Shown here: positions 7,823 to 16,973 of the stretch, in pieces | Layout of the letters: the number at the start of each line of letters is the position of its first letter | Numbering within the stretch: the stretch's first letter is position 1 | Origin: an uncultured Alphaproteobacteria bacterium | GTDB lineage: Bacteria > Pseudomonadota > Alphaproteobacteria > Micavibrionales > UBA1664 | Assembly (NCBI GenBank): GCA_943789475.1 | Contig: CALSUG010000001.1 | Coordinates: 1-64,000 of the forward strand | Direction of reading: 5' to 3' | DNA length: 64,000 nt | The notes under the pieces: model-generated | The model's input: the letters and a program-made list of their open reading frames with translations, nothing else | Database searches by the model: none | Told to the model about the DNA's origin: nothing | Position numbers and translations under genes: made by a program

Positions 7823-8640
7823 GGCTGTCCGATACTTGTGGAAACAGTTTTTTGTTTACGGCGGCGTAGATAAAATATGTGGATTGCCGCAAGGATCATA
7901 ATCAGGGCAGACAAGAATAGCACGGCCATGTCTTCCTGATATTTGCTTCCATAATAGACAAACGCAAAACCATCTTCATAGCTGCGGCCAGTGTCTTCCA
8001 TGAATCGATAGATGCGCTTGTGATCGGACAAAATCATCACGGCGCTGCCCGCCGTGAAAAGCAGTGATGTCGCACATGTCGCCCATGCCATAAGTCGAGA
8101 CGTTACAAGCCATTTAATGGGTTTTTGGGTGGTGCGAACCATCCGAATGCGGCGCTCCACTGATGCAAATTTCACAAGCAGGAAGCGGAAGCCGAATACA
8201 GAGGCCACGCATAGAGCAGCGGCCATCAAAGCATTGGCGATATATTCCCCGTCTGCTGTCAGCTCTTCGATTGCGTGAAGTGGCGTTCCTGAAAACGCTG
8301 ACAACGAGTACACAACGACGAACGCAAGCAAAGCAAGAAACCCGCCGCAGAAATAAAACTCCTTGCGGGTGCCAAGCAAAGCCATCGCGTATGCAGGAGG
8401 TACAATCATCAACATGACAATTGCTGCACAGGTCGCACCAAACTCGTCCCAGTAGGCGTATGCCCAAAGGGAAAAATGCATAATGCTATACAGCGGCAGC
8501 AGAAATGACCCAAGGGTTGCCGCGATCACGACCAACACAAATGCAACGGCAAATAGGCCGAAAAGCCCTAGTGCAGCGCCGCCAGAGTTGCCGCGCCCAC
8601 TCATGGTCTGACCTAACATAAAACCTGAAAAGAAGCTCAT
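7807..8640 (-). CDS. Multi-pass membrane protein, unknown
   Basis: A 277-residue protein starting at MSFFSGFMLGQTMSGRG; AGAAGG precedes this ATG, and the 59 extra upstream codons of the track ORF look non-coding. There are about five or six hydrophobic segments, including ALGLFGLFAVAFVLVVIAAT, FLALLAFVVVYSLSAF and MAVLFLSALIMILAAIHIFY, with a basic C-terminus (YLRRRKQK). No catalytic motif is seen. It converges with ardA and overlaps it by 16 bp. It is probably element cargo; the function is unknown. Confidence 0.6.
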   Translation of the reverse strand: MSFFSGFMLGQTMSGRGNSGGAALGLFGLFAVAFVLVVIAATLGSFLLPLYSIMHFSLWAYAYWDEFGATCAAIVMLMIVPPAYAMALLGTRKEFYFCGGFLALLAFVVVYSLSAFSGTPLHAIEELTADGEYIANALMAAALCVASVFGFRFLLVKFASVERRIRMVRTTQKPIKWLVTSRLMAWATCATSLLFTAGSAVMILSDHKRIYRFMEDTGRSYEDGFAFVYYGSKYQEDMAVLFLSALIMILAAIHIFYLRRRKQKTVSTSIGQPQATR

Positions 8641-8679
8641 GGCTGAACCTTCTGATTGGGTCAGCATGGGCATGTTAGG

Positions 8680-8812
8680 AAAGGGTTCCCTTTTCAGACC
8701 CGCGCTGAGTAACGATTTGGAGCGACATCCTCGCAAAGAAAACTGTGGAAAACCAACAACGGGATGACATCTTGGGTGATTTCTGCGATGAATATCAAAA
8801 GGGAACCCTTTT
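8680..8812. promoter_or_regulatory. Paired palindromes upstream of resolvase (possible res site)
   Basis: AAAGGGTTCCCTTTT at 8680-8694 recurs inverted as AAAAGGGAACCCTTTT at 8797-8812, each itself a near-perfect palindrome, about 117 bp apart between the divergent membrane-protein and resolvase genes. Resolvases of the Tn3 type bind several dyads in a res site of about 120 bp next to their own gene, so spacing and position fit. It could equally be an operator for either gene. Confidence 0.4.
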
Positions 8813-8829
8813 AGCAATAGGAAAACACC

Positions 8830-9333
8830 ATGAAACCCGCTTGTGAGAACGATTTAGCCTGCTACGATTTTGGCATGAATGAAGATAAACCAGAGGGGCG
8901 GAAGATTGGATATGTCCGCGTATCCGACAAAGATCAAAGTGAAGATTTACAAATCGACGCGCTCAAAAACGCAGGGTGTGACCTGATCTACGGTGACCAC
9001 GGCGTGTCAGGGGCAATCACCAAGAGATGTGGCTTGGACCACGTGCTGGCAAGCCTTGAGGCAGGTGACACACTGGTAGTCTGGAAGCTGGATCGGCTGG
9101 GGCGATCAACCATCCATCTTTTGCAATTGCTCAGCGATCTACGAGATCGCGGTGTGGATTTTCAGGCGCTCACACAGGGCATCGACACGACGACAGCAGT
9201 TGGGCGAATGCTTTACGGCCAGTTAGCCGTGTTTGCCGAGTATGAGCGCAGTTTGATATCCGAACGCACCAAGGCGGGAATGGCCGCCGCAAAGGCGCGT
9301 GGTGTCCATGTTGGTAGACCAAAAGGCGGCTAG
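8830..9333 (+). CDS. Serine resolvase/invertase, catalytic domain only
   Basis: A 167-residue small serine recombinase. IGYVRVSDKDQSEDLQ holds the catalytic serine, followed by VVWKLDRLGRST, the GRMLYGQLAVFAEYERSLISERTKAG region and a basic tail ending in HVGRPKGG. Full-length members continue about 35 residues into a DNA-binding HTH after GRPK; here a stop follows immediately, so the HTH is missing. AGGA precedes the ATG at 8830; an alternative start is M16 at 8875. It likely resolves or inverts element DNA, if it is active at all without its HTH. The palindromes just upstream may be its site. Confidence 0.8.
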   Translation: MKPACENDLACYDFGMNEDKPEGRKIGYVRVSDKDQSEDLQIDALKNAGCDLIYGDHGVSGAITKRCGLDHVLASLEAGDTLVVWKLDRLGRSTIHLLQLLSDLRDRGVDFQALTQGIDTTTAVGRMLYGQLAVFAEYERSLISERTKAGMAAAKARGVHVGRPKGG

Positions 9334-9397
9334 CAAGCACACACCAATTGGTTGTTGAACCATCCTTAGTGTTAGTTCATTTTGACTTCGACCAGCC

Positions 9398-11635
9398 ATG
9401 CTTGTGAGTTTCATTTTGACCCAAAATACAACTGAAATCAAAGTTGAATACAACAAAGTCCAACAATCTCTTGTTGTGGCATCGCCTGATGGGAAGTTTG
9501 AACTTGCTTCGATTAGCAATGATGCTTTGCTAGAAGTAATAGATAGAACCAAGGATGAACTGGGTGAAGTTAAACTTCTTAATCTGGTTGGATTGAAGCT
9601 CGAACGTGAATTCAGTTGCTCAGAACTTACCAACGTTGAAAATTTAATTTGTGTTGGCTGCGACTTCCCCTCCTTTGATTATTCGTACGTGAAATTTGAT
9701 TTAGTGCAGCTAGATGAATGCAAATTTGGGTACTTTATTTCAAAGTCCATTCGAAGCAACGGTCACCTAATCATCACTAATTGTGTAGTGACGGGAGCAA
9801 CGGTTGGCTTGCGAAATGAAGCATTATCGGGGCTTATCGACATTCGAAATGCTCACGTAAGCGGACATATTTCAATATCAAATCTTGATTTCTCCACTGC
9901 AAATAAGTCCTCGGCTTCTTACACAGGGATTTCGATTGATGCGTCAACTGTAGATGGTCGGATGACGTTGGACCAAATTGGAGATGCACGGTCGATAAAT
10001 TTGAAGGATTTGAATATCGAACATGGGTTCTGGTTGGGCGATAGCAAGCTTTTGTATGGCGCAACATTCAAGAACATAACATCAGGGTCTGGATTCGAAG
10101 TAAAGGGCTCCCAGTTTGGCTGGCAAGTCTTTCTGAGAAATGTGACCGCCAAAGGCGATATAAAAATATCGAACTGTGAAATTTCAAAAGAAAAAGGCAA
10201 GGCGCTCAGCCTTGCTGGCATTCACGTTACTGGAACATTGTTTATTCAAGAATGTCAAATTATTGGCCAGTGTTTCTTGCACACAGTTGTGACCGAAATG
10301 AATGTCGATATTTCATCGAATAAACTTCTTGGAAATGACAGTGACGATATCGAACTGATGCGACTTGTTTCCAGCAAAATTGGTGGGTTTATCATAGTTA
10401 AAGAAAATTGCATTCAGGGAATGGTTCATTTTTGGCGGTTAGACATTAATGCAAAATTGAGCTTCAAAGATAATTTTTGCAAGTCTGTAGCAAAGCTGTC
10501 TAAGTCAACAAATTCTAGGAATGCCTTCACCGCTAAGAACTGTATCGTTGGCGATGATATCGAAATTGTTAACTCGAGATTTGATGGTGGTGTTTGTGCC
10601 TTCGGGTCGATAGTGAAGGGACGATTTGATTTTCTAAACAATCACTTCACATTGTCTGGTATGAAAATTGCCGCGCCATCAAAGAAAATTTCTAGTATCA
10701 TCAGAGCGGTACAATTTTTTTGGGGGAGTGAGGTTACAGCGTCTATAAACCATACGTTGGGGGGATGTACGCAAAACTTGGATCTCTCTGATATGAAAAT
10801 CCAAGGCGATTTGAAAATCTCTAAGTTCACACAGGCCGAGGGAGTTAGAGTATACGTAAGACTGGATAACACATCTTGCAGAACGTTATCCGATGGTAAC
10901 TTTAGTGAGGTCACGGGATTACCTCCGTTTGTTTCCTATGAATCTCTATTTATCAAGACAGTTGACGAAGAAGAACCCGTTCGAGAAATTCGCAAGAGAA
11001 TTGATAGAATGTTTAAATTCGGAAGACGTGGTAATTATTTGCCAACTGGGCCCCAGCCGTTTGCACACTTGGCGCGGCTGCTCAATGCTCGCGGAGATCA
11101 GGAACTGGCGGACTACGCAACTCTGAATATGAAGCGTGCTCTAACAAGACAATCAAGCAGCATTTCTCGACGACTATTTGGAAGAGTTTTTGATTTGACC
11201 TTCGGTTATGGTCTTTCGAAGATCAAAGCTCTAACTTCGATATCAGTATGGGTTTTGTTGGGTACGGTTGGGGTACAGTTAGCGCAAGACAAGGAAATAA
11301 TGGTAGTCGACGCCCTTAAGGTCGTTGAACTTGGTAGTTCGACGCGGTTAAGTTACCCGAGCGACATAGCTGCTCATAAACCAACGCCTATTGTGGCGAT
11401 TTGTGATCGCGATATTGTACCAGCCTTATATGCTTTCGAACTCATGGTTCCGATAGTAGACTTAGGCCAAGAACGTCAATGTAGTTTACTAACTTCGCCG
11501 CAAGAAAATTCCGTGACTGCGATTGAGTTGAATTATTGGTGGGTGGCAAAATACTTGTACACGCTCATCGGTTGGTTGATAATTTCGATATCTATTGTAA
11601 CGTTTTCTGGGGCAATTCGAATTAAGGACAGCTAG
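9398..11635 (+). CDS. Large repeat (beta-helix-like) protein with C-terminal membrane anchor
   Basis: A 745-residue protein, visibly more AT-rich than its neighbours. Residues 50-500 are a long run of irregular 20-25-residue repeats alternating short hydrophobic strands with Asn, Ser and Cys turns (for example GHLIITNCVVTGATVG, KGDIKISNCEIS, NAKLSFKDNFCKS), as expected for a right-handed beta-helix or pentapeptide-like solenoid. A short helical element follows near 545, GPQPFAHLARLLNARGDQELA, similar to one in bacterial proteins annotated as membrane-associated oxidoreductases. The C-terminus has TM segments ALTSISVWVLLGTVGVQL and YLYTLIGWLIISISIVTF. No signal peptide is seen, so the solenoid is probably cytosolic. 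It is cargo of unknown role; the base composition suggests separate acquisition. Confidence 0.6.
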   Translation: MLVSFILTQNTTEIKVEYNKVQQSLVVASPDGKFELASISNDALLEVIDRTKDELGEVKLLNLVGLKLEREFSCSELTNVENLICVGCDFPSFDYSYVKFDLVQLDECKFGYFISKSIRSNGHLIITNCVVTGATVGLRNEALSGLIDIRNAHVSGHISISNLDFSTANKSSASYTGISIDASTVDGRMTLDQIGDARSINLKDLNIEHGFWLGDSKLLYGATFKNITSGSGFEVKGSQFGWQVFLRNVTAKGDIKISNCEISKEKGKALSLAGIHVTGTLFIQECQIIGQCFLHTVVTEMNVDISSNKLLGNDSDDIELMRLVSSKIGGFIIVKENCIQGMVHFWRLDINAKLSFKDNFCKSVAKLSKSTNSRNAFTAKNCIVGDDIEIVNSRFDGGVCAFGSIVKGRFDFLNNHFTLSGMKIAAPSKKISSIIRAVQFFWGSEVTASINHTLGGCTQNLDLSDMKIQGDLKISKFTQAEGVRVYVRLDNTSCRTLSDGNFSEVTGLPPFVSYESLFIKTVDEEEPVREIRKRIDRMFKFGRRGNYLPTGPQPFAHLARLLNARGDQELADYATLNMKRALTRQSSSISRRLFGRVFDLTFGYGLSKIKALTSISVWVLLGTVGVQLAQDKEIMVVDALKVVELGSSTRLSYPSDIAAHKPTPIVAICDRDIVPALYAFELMVPIVDLGQERQCSLLTSPQENSVTAIELNYWWVAKYLYTLIGWLIISISIVTFSGAIRIKDS

Positions 11636-11927
11636 GTGCTCTAGTTTTCTTACCTTTGGGAACTGTGATTGTCCGATGGACGACGTTTGGGTCGTTTCTA
11701 TCGATCTGAGGAATGCGTATCATGCTTTCAACTGGAGGACATCCTTCCACCGAGTCCTCTTCTGGTGGCTGCCCTTCCTCGGCAAGTTTGTTTTTAAATG
11801 GGGTATTTTCTAGCGGGTGCTGCGGCAAACGCCCATCAGGGACACTTTTTTTTGCATCCATACTGTCTACTAGGCCATCCATTAGCCTAGATATTACTAA
11901 GTCTCGAAATATGTTTTTTAACTTCAT
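11622..11927 (-). CDS. Small hypothetical protein
   Basis: A 101-residue protein from the ATG at 11927, chosen because GGAGGG stands 6 bases upstream; the track start at 11963 lies inside the palindrome. The N-terminus MKLKNIFRDLVISRLMDG is helical; the rest is low-complexity, rich in Pro, Glu and Lys, and ends in a basic tail. It converges with the 745-residue gene with a 14-bp overlap. No family was recognised. Confidence 0.5.
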   Translation of the reverse strand: MKLKNIFRDLVISRLMDGLVDSMDAKKSVPDGRLPQHPLENTPFKNKLAEEGQPPEEDSVEGCPPVESMIRIPQIDRNDPNVVHRTITVPKGKKTRAPSCP

Positions 11928-11932
11928 TTGCC

Positions 11933-11971
11933 CTCCTAATTTAGGTAAGTATAGCTTACCCAAATTAGGAG
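11933..11971. promoter_or_regulatory. 39-bp near-perfect palindrome over the ribosome binding site of the 11622-11927 gene
   Basis: Arms CTCCTAATTT and AAATTAGGAG plus inner GGTAAG/CTTACC give about 16 pairs with one mismatch and a five-base loop. In the transcript of the small minus-strand gene, the AGGAGG ribosome binding site falls in the 3' arm, so the hairpin could hide it. Alternatively it is an operator for a dimeric repressor. Confidence 0.55.
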
Positions 11972-12244
11972 TTGGTTAAAATTGTTTAAAATACAATCTA
12001 ATCTATTGCGTTGCTAGCATCCTCATGAAATCTGATTTTCGAATAGCTCCGCAAGAGACTGGCTCCCCCAACTCTGTCAGACGAATGTTGCACTGCCAAC
12101 TCGTACGGTATGGATGCTCCTTATATAAGAAAGCTTCAAAGTACGACGCGCCCGTGTCGGCAAACCTAAACTATCGAAGGCTATGAATAAGGCTTTGGAT
12201 GAATTGGAAAAGTTTGAGGTTCTCAAGGGGCGATAGGGAGCAAC
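11972..12244. other. Intergenic region without a confident gene
   Basis: About 270 bases. One short open stretch on the plus strand ends ARVGKPKLSKAMNKALDELE-KFEVLKGR before the stop at 12235 and resembles the tail of a small DNA-binding protein, but it has an upstream in-frame stop and no ribosome binding site. It may be a decayed gene end. Nothing else was recognised. Confidence 0.3.
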
Positions 12245-12892
12245 CTATTCATCATATCCCTTTGGGTTGATATATAGAGGGCTTGGTTCATTGCTGAAAT
12301 AGCGCTTCTTTTCATCCTCAAGAAGAAGAACATCCAACATGCCTTTCAGCGTTCGCCCTTTCCACTGGGGTTCTTGGCGCAAGAGATCCGCATCAATAAT
12401 ATATTGAGCAATGTCCGTGCCTTTACACTCCAGCCAATCAAGATATTTCCAGCGACCTCGCGACATGCTAACCGTCACTGTTGCACCAGTCGCATCAACA
12501 ACATCTCTGGCTATACATTCCTGATGGTGGGGAATTTTCTTCACCGACGTTGAGCGATTGGGATTGATGAACAAAGGTACATCATCACCCGCGCGGTGAC
12601 GACGTGCTTCGTCGTTGACAAGCATAATCTCCACATATCCAGAAAATGATGTGTGAAACATCGGATTGTCATGACGCTTTAAATCACAGTCCATCGTGAA
12701 CTTATCCATATCTGCGCCAATGGAGGCCAACCAATCAAAGTGTTTCCAGTGAGGTTCAGGAAGTCTAATCACTTCGTCCACGCCAAAGGCGTTTCTTACA
12801 AGTCTGCCCGTCCATTCGTGGTTTGGTAAAAAGTCACTATTTAGAATACTCATCCCAAACATTATGTCACAAGTACTGACATAAATCCACAA
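12245..12892 (-). CDS. Hypothetical protein with two tandem copies of a domain of about 75 residues
   Basis: A 215-residue protein; M14 at 12853 may be the true start. It contains an internal duplication: HWKHFDWLASIGADMDKF...DCDLKRH...YVEIMLVNDEARRHRAGDDVPLFINPN, then RWKYLDWLECKGTDIAQY...DADLLRQ...MLDVLLLEDEKKRYFSNEPSPLYINPK. The repeat is helical with a conserved W-K-x-x-DWL start and a PL(F/Y)INP end. It has no catalytic motif. It sits downstream of a disordered acidic protein and traG in the same direction and is probably part of the conjugation-associated operon. The function is unknown. Confidence 0.6.
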   Translation of the reverse strand: MWIYVSTCDIMFGMSILNSDFLPNHEWTGRLVRNAFGVDEVIRLPEPHWKHFDWLASIGADMDKFTMDCDLKRHDNPMFHTSFSGYVEIMLVNDEARRHRAGDDVPLFINPNRSTSVKKIPHHQECIARDVVDATGATVTVSMSRGRWKYLDWLECKGTDIAQYIIDADLLRQEPQWKGRTLKGMLDVLLLEDEKKRYFSNEPSPLYINPKGYDE

Positions 12893-12893
12893 T

Positions 12894-13523
12894 TTATCGG
12901 GACTGACCGTTGTTTCGGTCTTTGTCTGCCGCTCGCTGTTGCTCTCTCTCAGTAATCTCTTTTTCTATCTCAGCTTCCAAGAAAGCACTGTCATATTCGT
13001 AGGTTGCAAGCGCGACTGCTTGAATTTCAGGCGTTTGCTCAGGGGTCTTTTTCCAAGCTCCATCATTGAAGTGCGCCATTCGTTCCTCGCTATCATAATC
13101 CCCTTTGGTCACAATCATTTCGCTAATATGACCGCCACGGATATTGTCCTGAGATGGCTGCTCCGCCATCCAAGTTCTCACACGAAATCCATTGAACTCT
13201 TCTTCATACGTATGGTCACCATTGCGGAGTTGATCTTGCCATTCTTCATCGCTCATAGGCACGTCCCCTGACTGAGAGGTGTTAGGCGTTTGTCCATTTG
13301 AACGTGACGACGAAGTCCCGAGATTTAAGCCTGTTCCCAATGGGGAGTAGCCCGTGTTCTTTTCGTTCTTCGGGTCATGTTTGGGCGCAGTATTGTCGCG
13401 AAGAGGCCCGTCGTCATCTTCGAGATCAATATCCATATCGGACTCGAAAACTACCTCGATTTCAGTTCCTTCTGCCGCCAGATTGAACGGCTCTTTCGGT
13501 CGTTTGTCTTTGTTTTGCGCCAT
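12894..13523 (-). CDS. Acidic, largely disordered hypothetical protein near traG
   Basis: A 209-residue protein with a GAAGGAG ribosome binding site before MAQNKDKRPKEPF. Residues 20-100 are low-complexity and rich in Asp, Asn, Ser and Pro. A middle part contains MSDEEWQDQLRNGDHTYEEE and a possible beta domain with FRVRTWMAEQ; the C-terminus is a charged helix ending EITEREQQRAADKDRNN. It lies about 60 bp downstream of traG on the same strand. It may be an accessory transfer protein; no family was recognised. Confidence 0.55.
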   Translation of the reverse strand: MAQNKDKRPKEPFNLAAEGTEIEVVFESDMDIDLEDDDGPLRDNTAPKHDPKNEKNTGYSPLGTGLNLGTSSSRSNGQTPNTSQSGDVPMSDEEWQDQLRNGDHTYEEEFNGFRVRTWMAEQPSQDNIRGGHISEMIVTKGDYDSEERMAHFNDGAWKKTPEQTPEIQAVALATYEYDSAFLEAEIEKEITEREQQRAADKDRNNGQSR

Positions 13524-13581
13524 TGTAAGGCTCCTTCAATGAAAGGGATATGCGGGCAGCAAATACCGCCCGCGCAAATGA

Positions 13582-15246
13582 TCAATCGTGCATGCTGCGC
13601 CCAAGTGCCTTGAGTTCTGTATCTTCATGCCATCTGACTTTGGTTGCACGTAGCGGATGCATGTTTTCAAGGAAGGCGATTTGATGGGTTTGGGGGAAAC
13701 GCATCAATTCATCTGGAAAGGCCAATTTGCGTTGGGCTGGGGTTGATGTGTCTGACATCGACGACGACTTGCCACTTTCAGAGAACGTCCGAGAAACAGC
13801 ATTGCTAAATGACCAAACCGTAGTTTCACCGCACAGGCTAGAAAAATACTCAGCCGTCATTTTGTCACTCGAACCAAAGTAATTGATCATCCCCGAGTTT
13901 GAAACGAAGCTCTGCCAACCCTTGTCGTAGATACGATCCAACTGGTTGAAATCCTGAACAATACCCCAAATCTGCATGCCATACCCTGCCATGAGGCCAT
14001 AGGCCTGCTCAACCATTGCTAGACGACCCAGAGCAGCAAATTCATCCAACACGAATAGAATGGATTTTTCAGGTTTGGTTTCAATGTTGCGCGCATTCAC
14101 AGTGATTGCTTGCTGCACTAACAGGCGCAACCAACGGCCAAAGGTGTTTAGGCGATCTGCAGGCAGCACCAAATAAATTGTCATAGGCTTTGTTTTAAGG
14201 TCTTCAAACTTGAAGCTTGAGGTCATCATATTCATGCGAATGCGATCACTGTCCAAGAAATGTGTATGCGCTTGCGCGGTGGCAATCACACTTGCTTTAA
14301 GCTTTTCTTCCTTTTGCAAACTTCTTGCACCCGTGCTGCTGACGATTGGGTGGGGTGATTTTTCCATCTTGGCAAAAGTCTTATCCAGTTCAGATTGTTT
14401 CTGAACCAAAAGTTCACGCACACGCGGCAGATGGCGCTTACCATCCTCCTCGGCATCAGTTGCAACATGCATGATTAAGCCTTGGAGCAAGGCCTTGGCT
14501 TCCTCATCCCAAAATGGGTCTTTGCTATTGCCTTCAACGACGAGTGCCGATGCAAGCAGCATCGCATTTTCTGGCAAGTCGGGATCACTGGTATCAAGCC
14601 AATCCAACGGATTAAAAGCAGACACCTGAAGGTCATCTAGCGGGGTAATCGCCCATGGATCAACGATATGGATTTCATGACCCATTTTGTGGCGTGCCTC
14701 AGCGGTGCTGAAGGCGTTCTCCCCCTTAGGATCAATCACCAACGCCGACCCCTCATAGGTCAACAGGTTTGGAATGATCTGCGTGGTGCCTTTGCCCGCT
14801 CTGGTGGGTGCAACGGTCAACAAGTGACGATCACCCTTGTAGGAAACCCATTCCAAATCGCCTTGAGCATTTTCAAATTGCCCGATGCGAATGCCATCGG
14901 TGCCAAACGCCTTTTTCTCAGAAACATCTTCATGCGTCGCCCAACGGCTAGAGCCAAAGGTTGTTGGTTTATCAAAGAAGCCAGCGGCAAGACCGCCGAG
15001 CCAATAGGCAAGCCCAAACACGAATGCACCGATTGCCAACAGGACAGCTGCATTCCAGCCCAGAATATTATTCAGGAATATGGTCGCAAATACCAACACA
15101 CCTGCGATGACGTATAGTGCGATTTTGCGAAAAGCAGCAGATTTTGGGGAAAACAGCCACCCTAGCAAAAAGCCGACACCAAACGATGCTACGACCATGA
15201 CGATACGTACAATCGTCATGCCGAAATAATAAATGAGTTCATCCAT
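13582..15246 (-). CDS. traG: Type IV coupling protein TraG/VirD4
   Basis: A 554-residue ATPase. The N-terminus has membrane helices (IVRIVMVVASFGVGFLLGWLF, IALYVIAGVLVFATIFLNNI, AVLLAIGAFVFGLAYWLGGL), then FGSSRWATHEDV, Walker A APTRAGKGT near residue 168 and Walker B SILFVLDEFAALG near 395. GYGMQIWGIVQDFNQL and the FVSNSGMINYFGSSD region are typical of VirD4/TraG. Coupling proteins bring the relaxase-DNA complex to the type IV secretion channel at the inner membrane. The relaxase remnant lies just upstream on the same strand. No VirB/Trb genes are visible, so the element is either mobilizable or its transfer genes lie outside. Confidence 0.93.
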   Translation of the reverse strand: MDELIYYFGMTIVRIVMVVASFGVGFLLGWLFSPKSAAFRKIALYVIAGVLVFATIFLNNILGWNAAVLLAIGAFVFGLAYWLGGLAAGFFDKPTTFGSSRWATHEDVSEKKAFGTDGIRIGQFENAQGDLEWVSYKGDRHLLTVAPTRAGKGTTQIIPNLLTYEGSALVIDPKGENAFSTAEARHKMGHEIHIVDPWAITPLDDLQVSAFNPLDWLDTSDPDLPENAMLLASALVVEGNSKDPFWDEEAKALLQGLIMHVATDAEEDGKRHLPRVRELLVQKQSELDKTFAKMEKSPHPIVSSTGARSLQKEEKLKASVIATAQAHTHFLDSDRIRMNMMTSSFKFEDLKTKPMTIYLVLPADRLNTFGRWLRLLVQQAITVNARNIETKPEKSILFVLDEFAALGRLAMVEQAYGLMAGYGMQIWGIVQDFNQLDRIYDKGWQSFVSNSGMINYFGSSDKMTAEYFSSLCGETTVWSFSNAVSRTFSESGKSSSMSDTSTPAQRKLAFPDELMRFPQTHQIAFLENMHPLRATKVRWHEDTELKALGRSMHD

Positions 15247-15267
15247 GTAGAGAAATTCCTTTTGAAA

Positions 15268-16014
15268 CTATCGTGAAAGACCAAGATCACGCCCGCGCCG
15301 TTTTACGGTCGGTGGAGACGACTGAGTGGGACTGAGTGACCGGCGCATTTTTGACGCCAACAGTTTTCGCTCTTCGGCATGTTTGCGTCGGAGTTTTTGG
15401 AACTCTCGCTGCAACGCACGGCGTTCCTTGATGTGTTCTTTGACCATGAAATCGCGCTGATCTTGATCGCGTTTTGCAGCCTTGCGGGCATCCAATTCGT
15501 TTTGTTGACGGATGGATTTTGCCTGCCCTGTAAGGCGATCAAATAGGCCACGCAGGCCCTTGCTGAGGCGGTCAGAGCGGGCTTTGGTTTCTTCCGCCCA
15601 ACGTTTGGTTTGACCGTCATTCAACCGCTGGCGCTCGTCTCGGTGGGCGTTGTTCATATCCCGCAGTTCGTCGCGCAATGGATCAAGGTCGCTGTTCTGG
15701 CGGTCTTTGATCTGGCTGATATAGCCGCGCATCTGATCTGTGATTTTGGAACGGATGGTGGATTGAGTTTCATCGACGGATGGCAGGTTTTCAGGGGAGC
15801 CGAGTTTGGCTTTCACATCTTTGGCTTTGATGCCCGTCCATTTGGCAATCGAATGAACATTGCCATCGGCATCCAAGGCAACGAACCCACGGCGATCACC
15901 ACGCGCGAGAAAATAACCGCGATCTTCGAGTGCATTCTTAAAACCGATCTGACTGTCGCATCGCTCCCATGCTTGCTGAAACGCCTGTTTGATCTCACGC
16001 GGATCAAGCCCTTA
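15268..16014 (-). pseudogene. Relaxase/mobilization nuclease, 3' remnant
   Basis: The track ORF starts at a TTG at 15876, but the frame stays open to 16011 and reads GLDPREIKQAFQQAWERCD, then FKNALEDRGYFLARGDRRG and ALDADGNVHSIAKWTGIKAK. This is the region that follows the nuclease domain in alphaproteobacterial relaxases. A basic coiled tail of about 170 residues follows. The N-terminal nuclease domain, with its catalytic Tyr or HUH histidines, is absent, because upstream of 16015 the DNA becomes the integrase gene. It is followed by traG, the usual relaxase partner. Non-functional as a nickase; any residual protein would need an internal start. Confidence 0.75.
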
Positions 16015-16973
16015 GAGGGTAAGTACATGTTGCTTTTCACCCATTTAAACAAACCTTTTATATAACCAAGGTATTTCCTTTGTGTGCTTATATCTAGAGC
16101 AGGTAAACCTAAACTTTTCCCTATAGTAATTTGTTCAGGTAATGCCTTACCTTTTATTGCCTCCGTTTTAGTCCTATTTGTTGGGGTCGACATGATATTC
16201 TTTTTTACATTTCTGACAGCATCATGATCAGTCAATAAAGTTGCGATGTTATAATCACGTCCTAACAGCTCAATAAGATAATTCATTTGCTGTTCATATG
16301 TTTTTATAGTGTTTGCAGAAACAAGATTTTGTATCTCTTCTAAGTATTGATCAACAATATCACCAAGTTTATGAGCCTTTGAAACCTCTGTATGTTCTAC
16401 AGTACCATTAAGCAATGTGTAGTTTGTTACTTGAGAGTTATAATTCAAAAGATCGTTGATATAATTCAATCGAGCATATTTATAAAACTCTCTCATCTTG
16501 ATATAATCATCACTCACCTTATTGATATCAATTCCCTTTTCATCAACAATTCTTTGAATAGTCTTATCGACATCATACTCAACATCATCATCATCAAGAC
16601 CTGCTAACAGATACTCAAGGGTGTCATCATGTTTCTCTTGAATGATTACTTCTAAATCATTCTTAACTTTTTGAAGATTTGCGACATTGGCCTCAGGCAA
16701 CACACCATCTTTATCAATTTGGCTTTTTGCACGTTCTAATACGCCTTTATAATAATCAATATAAATAGATCTTATTTCCTTATGATCCATAGGTGTATTT
16801 TCCAATCGCTGTTTGAGTTTCATGCTATGATATTCCAATATCTTAGCCAAGTATAATGCTTGCTTTGGACACCTTGTTTGTAATGAGATAGATACACGGT
16901 TTTGTGTAGATACTGGGTAGCGAAAGTAATAGATCGCATGTCTTGAACGGATCAAATGACTGGGATTAAACAT
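16015..16973 (-). pseudogene. Tyrosine recombinase (integrase), lacks catalytic domain
   Basis: The natural start is MFNPSHLIRSRHAIYYFRYP at 16973 (the track uses 17012). This opening is typical of phage-type integrases with a DUF6538-like N-terminus. It continues through a charged helical region to the core-binding SAM-like domain (SANTIKTYEQQMNYLIELLG). It ends at YLGYIKGLFKWVKSNMYL, exactly where the catalytic domain should begin. From 16015 the frame runs through relaxase DNA in another frame and yields meaningless residues to 15813. The R-H-R-Y catalytic residues are absent, so the protein is inactive. The gene points away from the tRNA-Pro 3' end 78 bp away, the usual layout for a tRNA-targeting integrase. 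Confidence 0.8.
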
